A stretch of DNA of 64,000 nucleotides from Halogranum rubrum (GTDB taxonomy: Archaea; Halobacteriota; Halobacteria; Halobacteriales; Haloferacaceae): NCBI RefSeq assembly GCF_900114455.1, contig NZ_FOTC01000001.1, forward strand, positions 186,001-250,000, given 5' to 3'. A program made the position numbers and the translations under genes. Below the pieces are notes generated by a model. That model saw only the letters and a program-made list of their open reading frames with translations, made no database searches and was not told the origin of the DNA. Below, piece after piece: positions 24,501-33,555 of this stretch; positions within the stretch are counted from its first letter, which is position 1, and each line of letters opens with the position of its first letter.

Positions 24501-26312
24501 ATGAATCCGCTGCTCTGGGTACTCGCCGGTGTCCTCCTGTACTCAGTCGTCGCAGTCTCGCTGCAGTCTCGTGGCCTGATTCCCGACTCTGTCCGTATTC
24601 AGGGACCGCTCACGACGATCCACACGAAACGCGGCCGCGCCTTCCTCAACTGGCTCGCCCGACCGAAACGCTTCTGGCGCGCGTGGAGTAACGTCGGTGT
24701 CGGCGTCGCGCTCGTCGTCATGGTCGGGTCGTTCTTCCTGTTCCTCCAGGCAGCCATCCAGACCGTCCAGAGCCCACAACCGACCGCCATCAACCAACCC
24801 CGGAACTTCCTCGTCATCCCCGGCGTCAACGATTTCCTCCCGCTGTCGATGGCTCCAGAAATCGTCTTCGGCCTGCTCGTCGGCCTCGTCGTCCACGAGG
24901 GCGGTCACGGCCTGCTCTGTCGTGTCGAAGACATCGACATCGAGTCGATGGGTGTCGTCCTCCTCACGATTCTCCCCATCGGGGCGTTCGTCGAACCGAA
25001 CGAAGAGAGTCAGCGGAAGACGAACCGCGGCGCTCGGACTCGGATGTTTGCGGCCGGCGTGACGAACAACTTCGTCGTCACCATCATCGCCTTCGCACTC
25101 CTGTTCGGTCCGGTCGTCGGCGCAATCGGCGTCGCCCCCGGCGTCGCAGTTGCCGGGTCGTACGACGGGTCGCCAGCGAGCCAAGCCGGAATCGGCGGCG
25201 GTGATCGCATCGTCGGCGTCGCCGGCCAGTCGGTCGAGAACCAGTCGACGTTCGACACGGCGTGGGACACGAGCGAGGGCGAATCGGTCCAACTCTCGGT
25301 CGCTGGCTCCGACGGCGACACCCGCGAGGTGTCCGTCGAACGCTCGCTCGTCGTCGTCGGCACCATTGGCGGCAACCCGGCGAACCTCACACTCCAGCAG
25401 GGCCAAGACCCGATCGAGATTCGCGCCGTCAACGGAACCGCCGTCTCGACGCAGGCCGAGTTCCGCGAGGCAGTCGGTAACGACACGTTCGCACGTCTCG
25501 ACACCTCGCGCGGCGAGCGAGTCGTCCCGGTCGGTGCGTACGTCACCGGAACCCAAGAGGGTCGACCGATGTACGACGCGATGGAACAGAACGGCGACGA
25601 CCCCAACGAGAGTTTCATCATCACCAACATCGGCGGTGAACGCATCACCTCCGCAGACGACCTAAGCCGCGTCCTCGATGGCTACAGCGGCGGTGACACC
25701 GTCGACGTCGACGCCTACGTCGACGGTCAGATGCGGTCGTACACGCTGACGTTCGACTCCGACCTCGACGAGGCGTTCCTCGGTGTGAACCTCTTCTCCG
25801 GGACCAGTGGTCTCTCCGTAACCGACCTCGGTATTCAGAGCTACCCCGCGTCGACGTACCTCGCACTCCTCGGCGGTGACGCCGACGCGAACGCGCTCAG
25901 CGGACCGCTCTCGTCGACGATAGACACCTTCCGCGGTCTCGCGTTCGTCGCGCTCATCCTGCCACTGGCGAGCGTCTTCGGCCTCCCCTACAACTTCCCC
26001 GGCTTCACGCCCGAAGTGATGAACTTCTTCGTCGTCGAGGGGCCGCTCTCGTTCCTCGGCGGCGGCGTGTTCCTCGCCGCGAACCTGCTGTTCTGGACGG
26101 CGTGGATCAACCTCCAACTCGGTCTGTTCAACTGTATCCCCGGCTACCCGCTCGACGGTGGCCGCATCATGCGGACCAGCGTGGAGGCAATCGTCTCTCG
26201 ACTGCCCATCAGTGACCCGTACCCCGTCGTGCGCACCATCACCACCTCCATCGGCGTGACGATGCTCGCGGCGCTCGTCTTGATGGTGTTCGGCCCGCAA
26301 CTGTTGGCCTGA
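24501..26312 (+). CDS. Site-2 protease with PDZ domains (M50)
   Basis: 603 residues from ATG 24501; the frame extends 9 codons upstream but MNPLLWVLAGVLLY fits a membrane start. Polytopic, with VVHEGGHGLL (zinc ligands with Glu) near residue 132 and NCIPGYPLDGGRIMR near 545. Between them are two PDZ-like modules (SPASQAGIGGGDRIVGVAG and a second near residue 375). PDZ-bearing S2P proteases perform regulated intramembrane proteolysis. This is the second S2P in the window, distinct from 14344-15570. Confidence 0.9.
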   Translation: MNPLLWVLAGVLLYSVVAVSLQSRGLIPDSVRIQGPLTTIHTKRGRAFLNWLARPKRFWRAWSNVGVGVALVVMVGSFFLFLQAAIQTVQSPQPTAINQPRNFLVIPGVNDFLPLSMAPEIVFGLLVGLVVHEGGHGLLCRVEDIDIESMGVVLLTILPIGAFVEPNEESQRKTNRGARTRMFAAGVTNNFVVTIIAFALLFGPVVGAIGVAPGVAVAGSYDGSPASQAGIGGGDRIVGVAGQSVENQSTFDTAWDTSEGESVQLSVAGSDGDTREVSVERSLVVVGTIGGNPANLTLQQGQDPIEIRAVNGTAVSTQAEFREAVGNDTFARLDTSRGERVVPVGAYVTGTQEGRPMYDAMEQNGDDPNESFIITNIGGERITSADDLSRVLDGYSGGDTVDVDAYVDGQMRSYTLTFDSDLDEAFLGVNLFSGTSGLSVTDLGIQSYPASTYLALLGGDADANALSGPLSSTIDTFRGLAFVALILPLASVFGLPYNFPGFTPEVMNFFVVEGPLSFLGGGVFLAANLLFWTAWINLQLGLFNCIPGYPLDGGRIMRTSVEAIVSRLPISDPYPVVRTITTSIGVTMLAALVLMVFGPQLLA

Positions 26313-26384
26313 ATCGAGCGAATCGAACGCGTCGAGTGAACTGAATCCGTAACTGCTTCTTTTCCGCATCACGCTTCTTCGGTA

Positions 26385-26891
26385 ATGGGCACCTCTGGAA
26401 CTGCTGGGACTGCTGAAACTGCCGGCACCATCTACGTCGTCACCGGGTCGGCCACCGCACCGACGGCGATGGCCTCCTACGACGCCGCACTCGCCGACGC
26501 CAACATCCACAACTACAACCTCGTCGCCGTCTCCTCGGTGATTCCGGCCGACGCGACGGTCGAACCAGTCGACACCGCCCCGGACCTCGGTCCCGCGGGC
26601 AACCGCTTGACTGTCGTCGAGGCACGAGCGACGACGAGGGAAGAAGAGACCGTCAGCGCGGGTCTCGGCTGGACGACCGGCGAGGGTGCGGGACTGTTCT
26701 ACGAGGCCAGCGGCACCGACCCCGAAGCCGTCGAGGAAACAGTCCGGGCAGGACTCGATGCAGGCCGCGACCTTCGCGAGTGGACGTTCGACGACGAGCA
26801 AGTGGTCGTGACGACGGCGGACTGCGACGGCGACGGCTACACGACGGTGCTCACAATCGCCGCGTACGGCCGTAGCGAACCGATTCTCTGA
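26385..26891 (+). CDS. pdaD: Pyruvoyl-dependent arginine decarboxylase
   Basis: 168 residues. The self-cleavage site VSSVIPADA is present, with Ser50-Ser51; Ser51 becomes the pyruvoyl group. GPAGNRLTVVEARA and GLGWTTGEGAGLFYEASG are conserved. The enzyme makes agmatine from arginine. In archaea agmatine feeds polyamine synthesis and the agmatidine modification of tRNA-Ile. The N-terminal Gly/Thr/Ala-rich ~14 residues are a variable extension. Confidence 0.92.
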   Translation: MGTSGTAGTAETAGTIYVVTGSATAPTAMASYDAALADANIHNYNLVAVSSVIPADATVEPVDTAPDLGPAGNRLTVVEARATTREEETVSAGLGWTTGEGAGLFYEASGTDPEAVEETVRAGLDAGRDLREWTFDDEQVVVTTADCDGDGYTTVLTIAAYGRSEPIL

Positions 26892-26968
26892 GCCGAAAAC
26901 AGCGGCGATTTCCGTATGCTCCGACGGCTTTATACTCCGTGTTCACTTATGGCAGGTAGCATCTCCTT

Positions 26969-27352
26969 ATGAATGGAAACAATCCGTACGCGGGTGCACC
27001 CGGCGTCGTCGATGCCGGTCAGCCGTCGCAAGACGTCGAACTCACACCCGACCAAAAACGGATGCTCCGACGCGCGGTCGCCGGTATCGTCGCGCAAACT
27101 CGTACCTATCTCCCGGATAGCTACGCCATCGGCTCTGAACTCTCCTATGGCTCGAACGGACCGCAGGCCACCGTCGCGGTCCACCCCCCGGCGGGACACC
27201 CCGTCAGCGCCGGGTTCACGCCGGACCTCGAAGACCTCGAATCCGGACTCGACGACGACGACCGACGCGAGGTCGCTCGTGGTCTCGCCGCCAGCGCGGC
27301 ACTGCAGGTCATGAACGCCGTCGGCGACGGCGTCTCTCAGACCGCTCGGTAA
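26969..27352 (+). CDS. DUF5811-family protein
   Basis: 127 residues. MNGNNPYAGAPGVVDAG and TVAVHPPAGHPVSAGFTPDLED match my recollection of the haloarchaeal family DUF5811. Soluble and acidic, with a helix (TPDQKRMLRRAVAGIVAQT) before the conserved strand region. Function unknown. It follows pdaD by 77 bases, possibly in one transcript. Confidence 0.82.
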   Translation: MNGNNPYAGAPGVVDAGQPSQDVELTPDQKRMLRRAVAGIVAQTRTYLPDSYAIGSELSYGSNGPQATVAVHPPAGHPVSAGFTPDLEDLESGLDDDDRREVARGLAASAALQVMNAVGDGVSQTAR

Positions 27353-27448
27353 CGACCCCGTTCTCGTGCGTTCGTTCCGACGCAACATCGATAGACAGCG
27401 CAGTCGCTGTCTCTGGGCGTAGTCCTTCTCCGAAAGGTGCCGTCGTCG

Positions 27449-27712
27449 TTACGTCTCTGTCTCGTCACGCCTCGGAGACTCGACTGTCTCCGGCGCGTCG
27501 ACGAAGAGACCGTACCCGACGACGAGTGCGGACGGGAGTCCACCGGCACCGGCACCGAGGGCTGTCGGCACCGACGTCAGCAGCCCTCCCACAGCGCCGA
27601 GAACGACCGGCACCGGGAGTACCGCCAGCATGAGGTCGTACCGCGAGACGGTTTCTGGGTCTGTGCGACCGGCCGAGAACGCGTCCCGCACGCTCATCTG
27701 TGAGTCCTCCAC
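27449..27712 (-). CDS. Small two-helix membrane protein
   Basis: 87 residues from 27712, or 82 if the ATG at 27697 (MSVRDAFSAG) is used. Two hydrophobic stretches (about 27-48 and 52-72) with Gly-rich packing (GAVGGLLTSVPTALGAGAGG). Family not recognised. It is convergent with the DUF5811 gene and lies between that gene and infB. Confidence 0.6.
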   Translation of the reverse strand: MEDSQMSVRDAFSAGRTDPETVSRYDLMLAVLPVPVVLGAVGGLLTSVPTALGAGAGGLPSALVVGYGLFVDAPETVESPRRDETET

Positions 27713-27805
27713 TCGGAGCGGACTCCCGGACGGTTAAAAGGGGTTATCGCCGTATTTACAAGCAGTGCGTCGCCGTGCCACGCCGACTGTCTCCTGAACG
27801 CTCGC

Positions 27806-29617
27806 TTACTTCCCCCAGAAGGGGTCACGACGCCGATGTTTGTCGAGGTAGCTCTGGAGCGCTTCGAGTTCGTCACCCGGAATCTCGCCCGATAGCTCCT
27901 GTTCGAGAATCTTCGCGTGTTTCTCGGGGAGGTCTATCCAGAGTTCGTCGCCCTCCTCGATTTGGCGACCGACCGTCGGACCGTCGATGGCGACGCTGAC
28001 GCGCTTGCCGGCACGGGCTTCCTTCACGTCGTCGCCCTGCTCTTGAATCCCGTTGAGTTGGCCGACGCGTTTCGGTTCGTTGCCCTCCCACTTGACGACG
28101 TACTGGTTGTTCTTGATGGTGCCTGCGAGCACCTCGACGCCGACGACGGCCGGGTTGTTCTGCCGGAAGACGTGGTCTTCGAGGATGCGGAAGCGACACG
28201 GGCGGACGATTTTGTCGAGCACCGTCTCCTGTTGGGCGCGTTTGCGCTCCGTGACGAACTCGTCGTAGTCGTCGATGAGTTGGTAGATGACGTCGTGTTT
28301 GAACAGGCGGACGTCGGACTCCTCTATGTCCTCTTTGGCGTCCGGAAGCACGTCAACGTTGAAGCCGAGGATGACCTTGTGTTCGTCCTCGCGAGCGGTG
28401 CCCGCGATGGAGACGTCGCGTGGGGCGACGTCGCCGACCTCTGCGCGGAGGATGGGTACTTCGGCCTCCTTCAACGCATTTGCCATCGCCTCCAGCGACC
28501 CGAGGGTGTCGGCTTTGACGACGACGCCCTGTTCTTCCGTCTCGACTTCGATGCCGGCGAGTTCGGCTTCGACCTCCGCGACGACGTCGTCGACGTCTTG
28601 GTCGCGAACGACACGGACCGGCGCGCCGGCCATCGCGTGTTCGAGGTCCGGTGCGGCGATTTTGATACCCGTCGCCGCCGACACCGAGTCGACTCGGTCG
28701 AAGCGCTTCTCGGTTCGAATCTCGGCGTTCGGTCGCGGTTGGAGGAGCGCCCGAACCTCCGTCACGATGGGACCGTTCGCGCCGCCGACGACGATGGTCT
28801 CGTCCTCGCTCACGGTGCCGTCGAAGAGGACGACGTCGAGCGTCGCGCCGAAGCCGCGTTCCTCCTTCACTTCGAGGACCGTCCCCTTCCCGGGACCGGT
28901 CACGTCTATCTCCATCTCCTCTTTCATGTAGCGCTGGGAGAGGCCCATGAGAACTGCGAGAAGGTCCGGAATCCCCTCGCCGGTCATCGCCGAGAGGGGG
29001 ACGACGCCGATGTTCTTCGTGAAGTTCTGGACGCGCCAGTAGAGGTCCGCAGAGAAGCCGTTGTCCGAGAGGTGGCCGATGATCTCGTAGAGGTTCTCGT
29101 CGAGGCGTTGGCGCGCCTGCTTGCTCTGTGCGTCGTAGGTCTGCTGGATGGGCGACCCGTCCTGTGGGTTCCACCCCGGTGTCGTGTCTATCTTGTTGGC
29201 GGCGACGATGAACGGCGTGCCCGTCCGCTTGAGAATATCGATGGCCTCCAGCGTCTGCGGTTGGAAGCCGTCGTTGACGTCGACGACGAGGACGGCGATG
29301 TCCGCGAGTGCGCCGCCGCGCGACCGAAGCGTCGTGAACGAGTGGTGGCCCGGCGTGTCGATGAAGAGCAGTCCCGGTAGGTCGAAGTCGGTGGGGTCGA
29401 CGAGGCTGCCCGCCATCTGCGAGACAGTGTCGAGCGGCACCGCCGTTGCACCGATGTGTTGCGTGATCGCTCCGGCCTCACCGTCGCTCACGGCCGACCC
29501 ACGAATCTTGTCGAGCAGTGTGGTCTTCCCGTGGTCGACGTGTCCGAGGACGGCGACGATCGGCGTCCGTAGCGTTCCCGTCTGGCTGTGTGTATCTGTT
29601 GTGTCTGAGTCCGACAT
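27806..29617 (-). CDS. infB: Translation initiation factor IF-2 (aIF5B type)
   Basis: 603 residues. GTPase motifs GHVDHGKTTLLD (G1), DTPGHHSF (G3) and NKID (G4) lie near the N-terminus. Domains II-IV follow, ending in the helical C-terminus. The length fits archaeal aIF5B, which joins ribosomal subunits. It is transcribed away from the PRC-barrel/nob1 pair. Confidence 0.95.
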   Translation of the reverse strand: MSDSDTTDTHSQTGTLRTPIVAVLGHVDHGKTTLLDKIRGSAVSDGEAGAITQHIGATAVPLDTVSQMAGSLVDPTDFDLPGLLFIDTPGHHSFTTLRSRGGALADIAVLVVDVNDGFQPQTLEAIDILKRTGTPFIVAANKIDTTPGWNPQDGSPIQQTYDAQSKQARQRLDENLYEIIGHLSDNGFSADLYWRVQNFTKNIGVVPLSAMTGEGIPDLLAVLMGLSQRYMKEEMEIDVTGPGKGTVLEVKEERGFGATLDVVLFDGTVSEDETIVVGGANGPIVTEVRALLQPRPNAEIRTEKRFDRVDSVSAATGIKIAAPDLEHAMAGAPVRVVRDQDVDDVVAEVEAELAGIEVETEEQGVVVKADTLGSLEAMANALKEAEVPILRAEVGDVAPRDVSIAGTAREDEHKVILGFNVDVLPDAKEDIEESDVRLFKHDVIYQLIDDYDEFVTERKRAQQETVLDKIVRPCRFRILEDHVFRQNNPAVVGVEVLAGTIKNNQYVVKWEGNEPKRVGQLNGIQEQGDDVKEARAGKRVSVAIDGPTVGRQIEEGDELWIDLPEKHAKILEQELSGEIPGDELEALQSYLDKHRRRDPFWGK

Positions 29618-29811
29618 CCAAAATCACCCGGTAGAAGTGTTCTTGTGTGAGTTGAGCGGTGGATTGTAGTTAAGTCTTTCAACTCGGCGGAGCGTCTCGT
29701 TGGCACGTTCAGTTGCCGCGCACCAAGCACAGTTCTGCACGGGCCGACGGGGTGAGCCACGTGTCAGACGGTCCCCGTGGCGTTTATGTAACGTCACACG
29801 AATACCGATGC

Positions 29812-30060
29812 ATGGCCGACATACTCGCCGAAAACCTCTCCGGCAAGGCCGTCATGGGCTCTGACGGCACGGAACTGGGGATGTTGTACAACATCACGAT
29901 GAACCTCAAGTCGGGCGAACTCCACGACCTCGTGGTCGAACCACACGAGGGCGACCTCGCTCCGAGTCAGTCGTCGTACGATACGGACGAAGACGGACAC
30001 CTCCGCGTGCCCGTCGGTCGCGTCCAGGCAGTCAAAGACTACATTGTCGTTCAGCGCTAG
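29812..30060 (+). CDS. PRC-barrel domain protein
   Basis: 82 residues from ATG 29812 (MADILAENLSGKAVMGSDG). The PRC-barrel pattern G-x-x-L-G-x-L-x-N-I and LVVEP...VPVGRVQAVKDYIVVQR is complete. Upstream frame extension is non-coding. PRC barrels often bind RNA or ribosome-related partners; this one directly precedes nob1 with only a few bases between, which supports a ribosome-biogenesis link. Confidence 0.88.
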   Translation: MADILAENLSGKAVMGSDGTELGMLYNITMNLKSGELHDLVVEPHEGDLAPSQSSYDTDEDGHLRVPVGRVQAVKDYIVVQR

Positions 30061-30064
30061 GTTG

Positions 30065-30523
30065 ATGCACGTTCTCGATTCTTCCGCGTTCATTCACGAG
30101 TACCACACCGACAACCAGACAGCGTCTATTCCGATGGTCCAATCGGAACTCGAAGGCGAACACGCCTTCCGCTTCGACGCGATGGAGGGCGCCGGGATGC
30201 ACATTCACATCCCCGCCGAGGGAACCGTCGAGAAGGTCACCCGCGCCGCCGGCGAGACGGGCGACGCCGACGTCCTCTCGGACACCGACACGCGCCTCAT
30301 CGCCGCCGCCTTCGAACTCTCGGGCACGCTCGTCACCGACGACTACGCGATGCAGAACGTCGCGGACCACCTGGGCGTCACCGTCGAAGCCATCGCACAG
30401 GACGGCATCAGCGAACAGCGCAACTGGACGTTCCAGTGTGCTGGCTGTGGTCGCGAGTTCGACGAACAGAAAGACCGCTGTCCCATCTGCGGGAGCGACC
30501 TCTCGCGGAAGAACCCCGCCTGA
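30065..30523 (+). CDS. nob1: rRNA maturation endonuclease Nob1 (PIN + zinc ribbon)
   Basis: 152 residues from ATG 30065 (MHVLDSSAFIHEYH). PIN-domain acidic residues are visible in LDSSAFI, LSDTDTRLIAAA and TDDYAMQNVA. The C-terminal zinc ribbon is CAGCGREFDEQKDRCPICG. Nob1 cleaves the 3' end of pre-16S rRNA. It starts four bases after the PRC-barrel stop, so they form an operon. Confidence 0.92.
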   Translation: MHVLDSSAFIHEYHTDNQTASIPMVQSELEGEHAFRFDAMEGAGMHIHIPAEGTVEKVTRAAGETGDADVLSDTDTRLIAAAFELSGTLVTDDYAMQNVADHLGVTVEAIAQDGISEQRNWTFQCAGCGREFDEQKDRCPICGSDLSRKNPA

Positions 30524-30532
30524 CAATCCACG

Positions 30533-30763
30533 ATGAGCACTGACGAGGGTCACACACAGACCGACGCCACAGACACCGTCGATACGGCTGACAGCGACGA
30601 CCCCGTACTGGGGTGGCGAGTCGCCGGTGTCGGGATGGTCCTCGTCGGCATCCCGTACGTCGTCTCGCTGCCGGGACTGGTCGACGGCGTGTTCTCCGTC
30701 GTCGGACTAGCGTGTCTCGTGTGGGGCTGGTACCAGATTTATCAGTCGAAACGTCGACAGTAG
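30533..30763 (+). CDS. Small two-helix membrane protein
   Basis: 76 residues: an acidic Thr/Asp-rich N-terminus (~25 residues), then two hydrophobic helices (about 29-46 and 49-67) ending YQSKRRQ. It begins ten bases after the nob1 stop and probably shares its transcript. Family not recognised. Confidence 0.65.
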   Translation: MSTDEGHTQTDATDTVDTADSDDPVLGWRVAGVGMVLVGIPYVVSLPGLVDGVFSVVGLACLVWGWYQIYQSKRRQ

Positions 30764-30782
30764 AGCGGCGCTCGACTCCCTT

Positions 30783-31517
30783 TCAGAGCATCCCGGTCTG
30801 TGTCGCGTACTGCACGACGAACTGCACCGCGTTGAACAGACCGTGGACGACGATGGGGACGAGGATGTTGTCCGTCAGTTCGTAGAGCACGCCGAGCAGT
30901 GCGCCCAGCGTGAAGATGATGGCGAGCGTCGTGAACTGGCCGTCGCCGAGCAGCGAGGGCAGGTGGATAGAGGCGAAGACGAGACTCGCGCCGACGACGC
31001 CGACGACGGGACCGTAGGCGCGTCGAATCGTCCCTTGGACGATGCCGCGGAAGATGAGTTCCTCCGTCGGCCCGACCAGGAAGATGGTCACGGGGACGAG
31101 ATACAGCAGGTAGGCGGGACTCTCGCGACCCGTCGAGACGATCGAACTCTCGGCCGTGCTGACGCCGAGGAGACTGATGAGCGCGCTGAGTCCGAAGAGG
31201 ACGCCGAAGAGGACGACGAGGCCGCCGACCATCCAACCGATATCTCTGAGCGTCGGGAGTCGCCAGCGGATGAGTCCCCAGTCGTCGCTGAGTTGGAGGA
31301 ACGCCGCGATGGCGACGGCGAAGCCGACGAACTGCATCGCGCTGATGAACGCACGAGGTCCGGGGGCGGTCGACGACAGGCCGAGACTGCTGAGTAGACT
31401 CGACCCGAGCGTGATGGCGAGTGAAGCGACGACCAAGGACCCGGCGACGATGCTGACGACTGCACCGGCAGTCTGAAGATGGACCTGGAAGTCGGTCGCG
31501 GAGACGTCAGTTCCCAT
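30783..31517 (-). CDS. CPBP-family intramembrane glutamic protease (CAAX-protease-like)
   Basis: 244 residues, about eight membrane segments. The CPBP/Abi motifs are in order: EELIFRG (motif 1, near residue 151), FASIHLPSL (motif 2) and HGLFNAVQF (motif 3). Bacterial and archaeal relatives cleave within or near membranes and some process peptides or prenylated proteins. The substrate here is unknown. It is convergent with the gene after nob1. Confidence 0.88.
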   Translation of the reverse strand: MGTDVSATDFQVHLQTAGAVVSIVAGSLVVASLAITLGSSLLSSLGLSSTAPGPRAFISAMQFVGFAVAIAAFLQLSDDWGLIRWRLPTLRDIGWMVGGLVVLFGVLFGLSALISLLGVSTAESSIVSTGRESPAYLLYLVPVTIFLVGPTEELIFRGIVQGTIRRAYGPVVGVVGASLVFASIHLPSLLGDGQFTTLAIIFTLGALLGVLYELTDNILVPIVVHGLFNAVQFVVQYATQTGML

Positions 31518-31754
31518 TGATTCGCCGGAGATAGTCGCTCACGGCGAATAGATGCACCGATTACGGCGACTCGCGACACGACGTCGTCACTCGAAGTGGC
31601 TCGACGTGACTCGCGAAGCTTCGACGATTCGACGACTTCGAGACGTTCGACAACGCCGGTTGTGTCCACGCTTCGAGACGCTTTTCTGACCTGTCTTCCG
31701 GCGAGAATACGCGATTATGCAGTTCTCGGGCGTACTCTCTTTCGGTGCCGAACC

Positions 31755-33176
31755 GTGTCTATCGACGAATCCGGAGAGACTGGCGTACCGCGTGGTGAAT
31801 ATCTCCTCGAAACCCTCGACGAGCGAGTCGTCGGCCAGGTCATCCGACCCGGCGACGCCGGCTACGACGAGGCGCGGTCGGTCTGGAACGGCCTCATCGA
31901 CCGCCGACCCGCTGCAATCGTCCGGTGTACCGGAACGGCGGACATCGTCGCCTGCGTCGACACGGCCCGTGAGCAGGACCTCCCCATCTCGATTCGCGGT
32001 GGCGGTCACAACGTGGCGGGGACGGCCGTCTGTGACGACGGTGTCGTCGTCGACTGTTCGGAGATGCGTGGCGTCTGGGTCGATGCGGATGCGCGCCGGG
32101 TCAGAGTCCAAGCGGGAGCGACCATCGGCGACGTGGACCGCGAGACGCAGGTGTTCGGTCTCGCCGTCCCGCTCGGCGTCGTCTCCGCCACTGGTGTCAC
32201 AGGACTGACGCTCGGCGGCGGTTTCGGCCACCTCAGTCGGAGCTTCGGTCTGTCGTGTGACGCGCTTCGTTCCGTCGACATCGTCACCGCCGCAGGCGAT
32301 TCGATTACGGCGAGCGCCGAGGAGCATTCGGACCTGTTCTGGGCGCTCCGCGGCGGCGGCGGCAACTTCGGCGTCGTGACGAGCTTCGAGTACGAAGCCT
32401 ACCCGGTCGGGCCGGAGGTGATGGCGTGCTTCGTCGTTCACCCTGCCGACGACGTCCCCGACCTGCTTCGGCAGTACCGTGCGTTCTGCGAGGACGCGCC
32501 CGACGAAGTCGGTCTCCTCGCCTTCACGATGTGGGTTCCCGACGACGACCTGTTCCCCGAACACGCACGCGACAAGCCCGGTGTTGGCTTCCTCGGGACC
32601 TACATCGGTCCCGTCGACGAGGGTGAGAAGGCGTTCGAACCAGCGCGCTCTTTCGCCACGCCGCTCGTCGACTTCAGTGGCGTGATGCCCTTCGCGGAAC
32701 TCCAGCGGATGCTCGACGAGGACTACCCGGACGGTCGACGCTACTACTGGAAGTCGCTGTACCTCTCGGAACTCTCGGACGACGCCATCGACCGCATCGC
32801 CACCGCAGCGCGAGAGGCCCCATCGAAGCTCTCGACGGTCGACGTCTGGCAACTCGGTGGTGCAATCGCCCGCGTCGACGACGACGAGACGGCTATCGAC
32901 TGGCGTGAGATGCCCCACATGCTCGGCATCGAGGCCAACTGGGAGGACCCGGCCGCCGACGAGGCGAACGTCGCGTGGGCGCGGACGCTCTGGTCCGACA
33001 TGAAGCAGTACTCGCCCGGCGGACTCTACGTCAACTTCCCGGGGTTCGGCGAAGAGGGAGAAGAACTAGTTCGGGCAGTCTACGGCGACAACTACGAGCG
33101 ACTCGCCGAGGTGAAAGCCCGGTACGACCCGGAGAACCTGTTCCAGTCGAACCAGAACATCACGCCAGCGGCCTGA
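31755..33176 (+). CDS. FAD-linked oxidoreductase, berberine-bridge-enzyme type
   Basis: About 473 residues from GTG 31755 (VSIDESGETG); the frame is open further upstream but that part looks non-coding and basic. PCMH-type FAD-binding domain with RGGGHNVAGTA; His85 is the likely 8-alpha attachment site for FAD. The second attachment Cys of classical BBE enzymes is not seen before TGLTLGGGFGH (a Val/Ser occupies it). A substrate-binding domain and the BBE end YDPENLFQSNQNI follow. Substrate unknown. Confidence 0.85.
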   Translation: MSIDESGETGVPRGEYLLETLDERVVGQVIRPGDAGYDEARSVWNGLIDRRPAAIVRCTGTADIVACVDTAREQDLPISIRGGGHNVAGTAVCDDGVVVDCSEMRGVWVDADARRVRVQAGATIGDVDRETQVFGLAVPLGVVSATGVTGLTLGGGFGHLSRSFGLSCDALRSVDIVTAAGDSITASAEEHSDLFWALRGGGGNFGVVTSFEYEAYPVGPEVMACFVVHPADDVPDLLRQYRAFCEDAPDEVGLLAFTMWVPDDDLFPEHARDKPGVGFLGTYIGPVDEGEKAFEPARSFATPLVDFSGVMPFAELQRMLDEDYPDGRRYYWKSLYLSELSDDAIDRIATAAREAPSKLSTVDVWQLGGAIARVDDDETAIDWREMPHMLGIEANWEDPAADEANVAWARTLWSDMKQYSPGGLYVNFPGFGEEGEELVRAVYGDNYERLAEVKARYDPENLFQSNQNITPAA

Positions 33177-33225
33177 GTCCCCCGGCCACAGCGGCTATGT
33201 GCGTCTCCGGTGAACGCGGCACACG

Positions 33226-33516
33226 ATGAAACGACCCGAAACCCCGACACTCGACCGTCGACGACTGCTGACTGTACTCGGAGGAACTGCTCTGACGCTT
33301 CCGCTCGCTGGCTGTGCGTCACCGGGTGAGGGCGGCGAAGGAGAGGAGGGCGGCGAGGATGGAGAGGGAGAAGAGGGAGGGGAAGGTGGCGAAGGCGGCG
33401 AAGAAGACGGTATGGATAGCGAGGGCGGTGAGGGTGGAGAAGGCGGCGAAGACGGCGAAGAAGGAAACGTCGACGCCGACGCTGCCGCGCTCACCGGCCC
33501 GGAACAGTCGTCTTGA
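33226..33516 (+). CDS. Small Gly/Glu-repeat lipoprotein
   Basis: 96 residues. DRRRLLTVLGGTALTLPLAGC contains a Tat-like double Arg and a lipobox (LAGC), so it is a predicted lipid-anchored protein. After the Cys nearly all of the mature part is Gly/Glu/Asp repeats (EGGEGGEGGE). It is isolated, following the flavoprotein by 49 bases. Function unknown; it could be a highly charged extracellular tether or a metal/water-binding segment (inference). Confidence 0.7.
   Translation: MKRPETPTLDRRRLLTVLGGTALTLPLAGCASPGEGGEGEEGGEDGEGEEGGEGGEGGEEDGMDSEGGEGGEGGEDGEEGNVDADAAALTGPEQSS
33320..33480 (+). repeat. Low-complexity Gly/Glu coding repeat
   Basis: Imperfect GGCGARGAR-type tandem repeats encode the Gly-Glu-rich body of the lipoprotein at 33226. 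The unit is 6-12 bases and purine-rich, prone to length change by slippage. Confidence 0.75.
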
Positions 33517-33555
33517 GGCCCGGCGGTGCAGGTCGCTCGCTACTTGTCGCGCTAC

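Noticed and set aside
27917-29380. 487-codon plus-strand frame antisense to infB
   Set aside because: Shadow of infB; no family motif.
31587-32918. 443-codon minus-strand frame opposite the flavoprotein
   Set aside because: Shadow of the GC-rich coding strand; the plus-strand product has clear FAD motifs.
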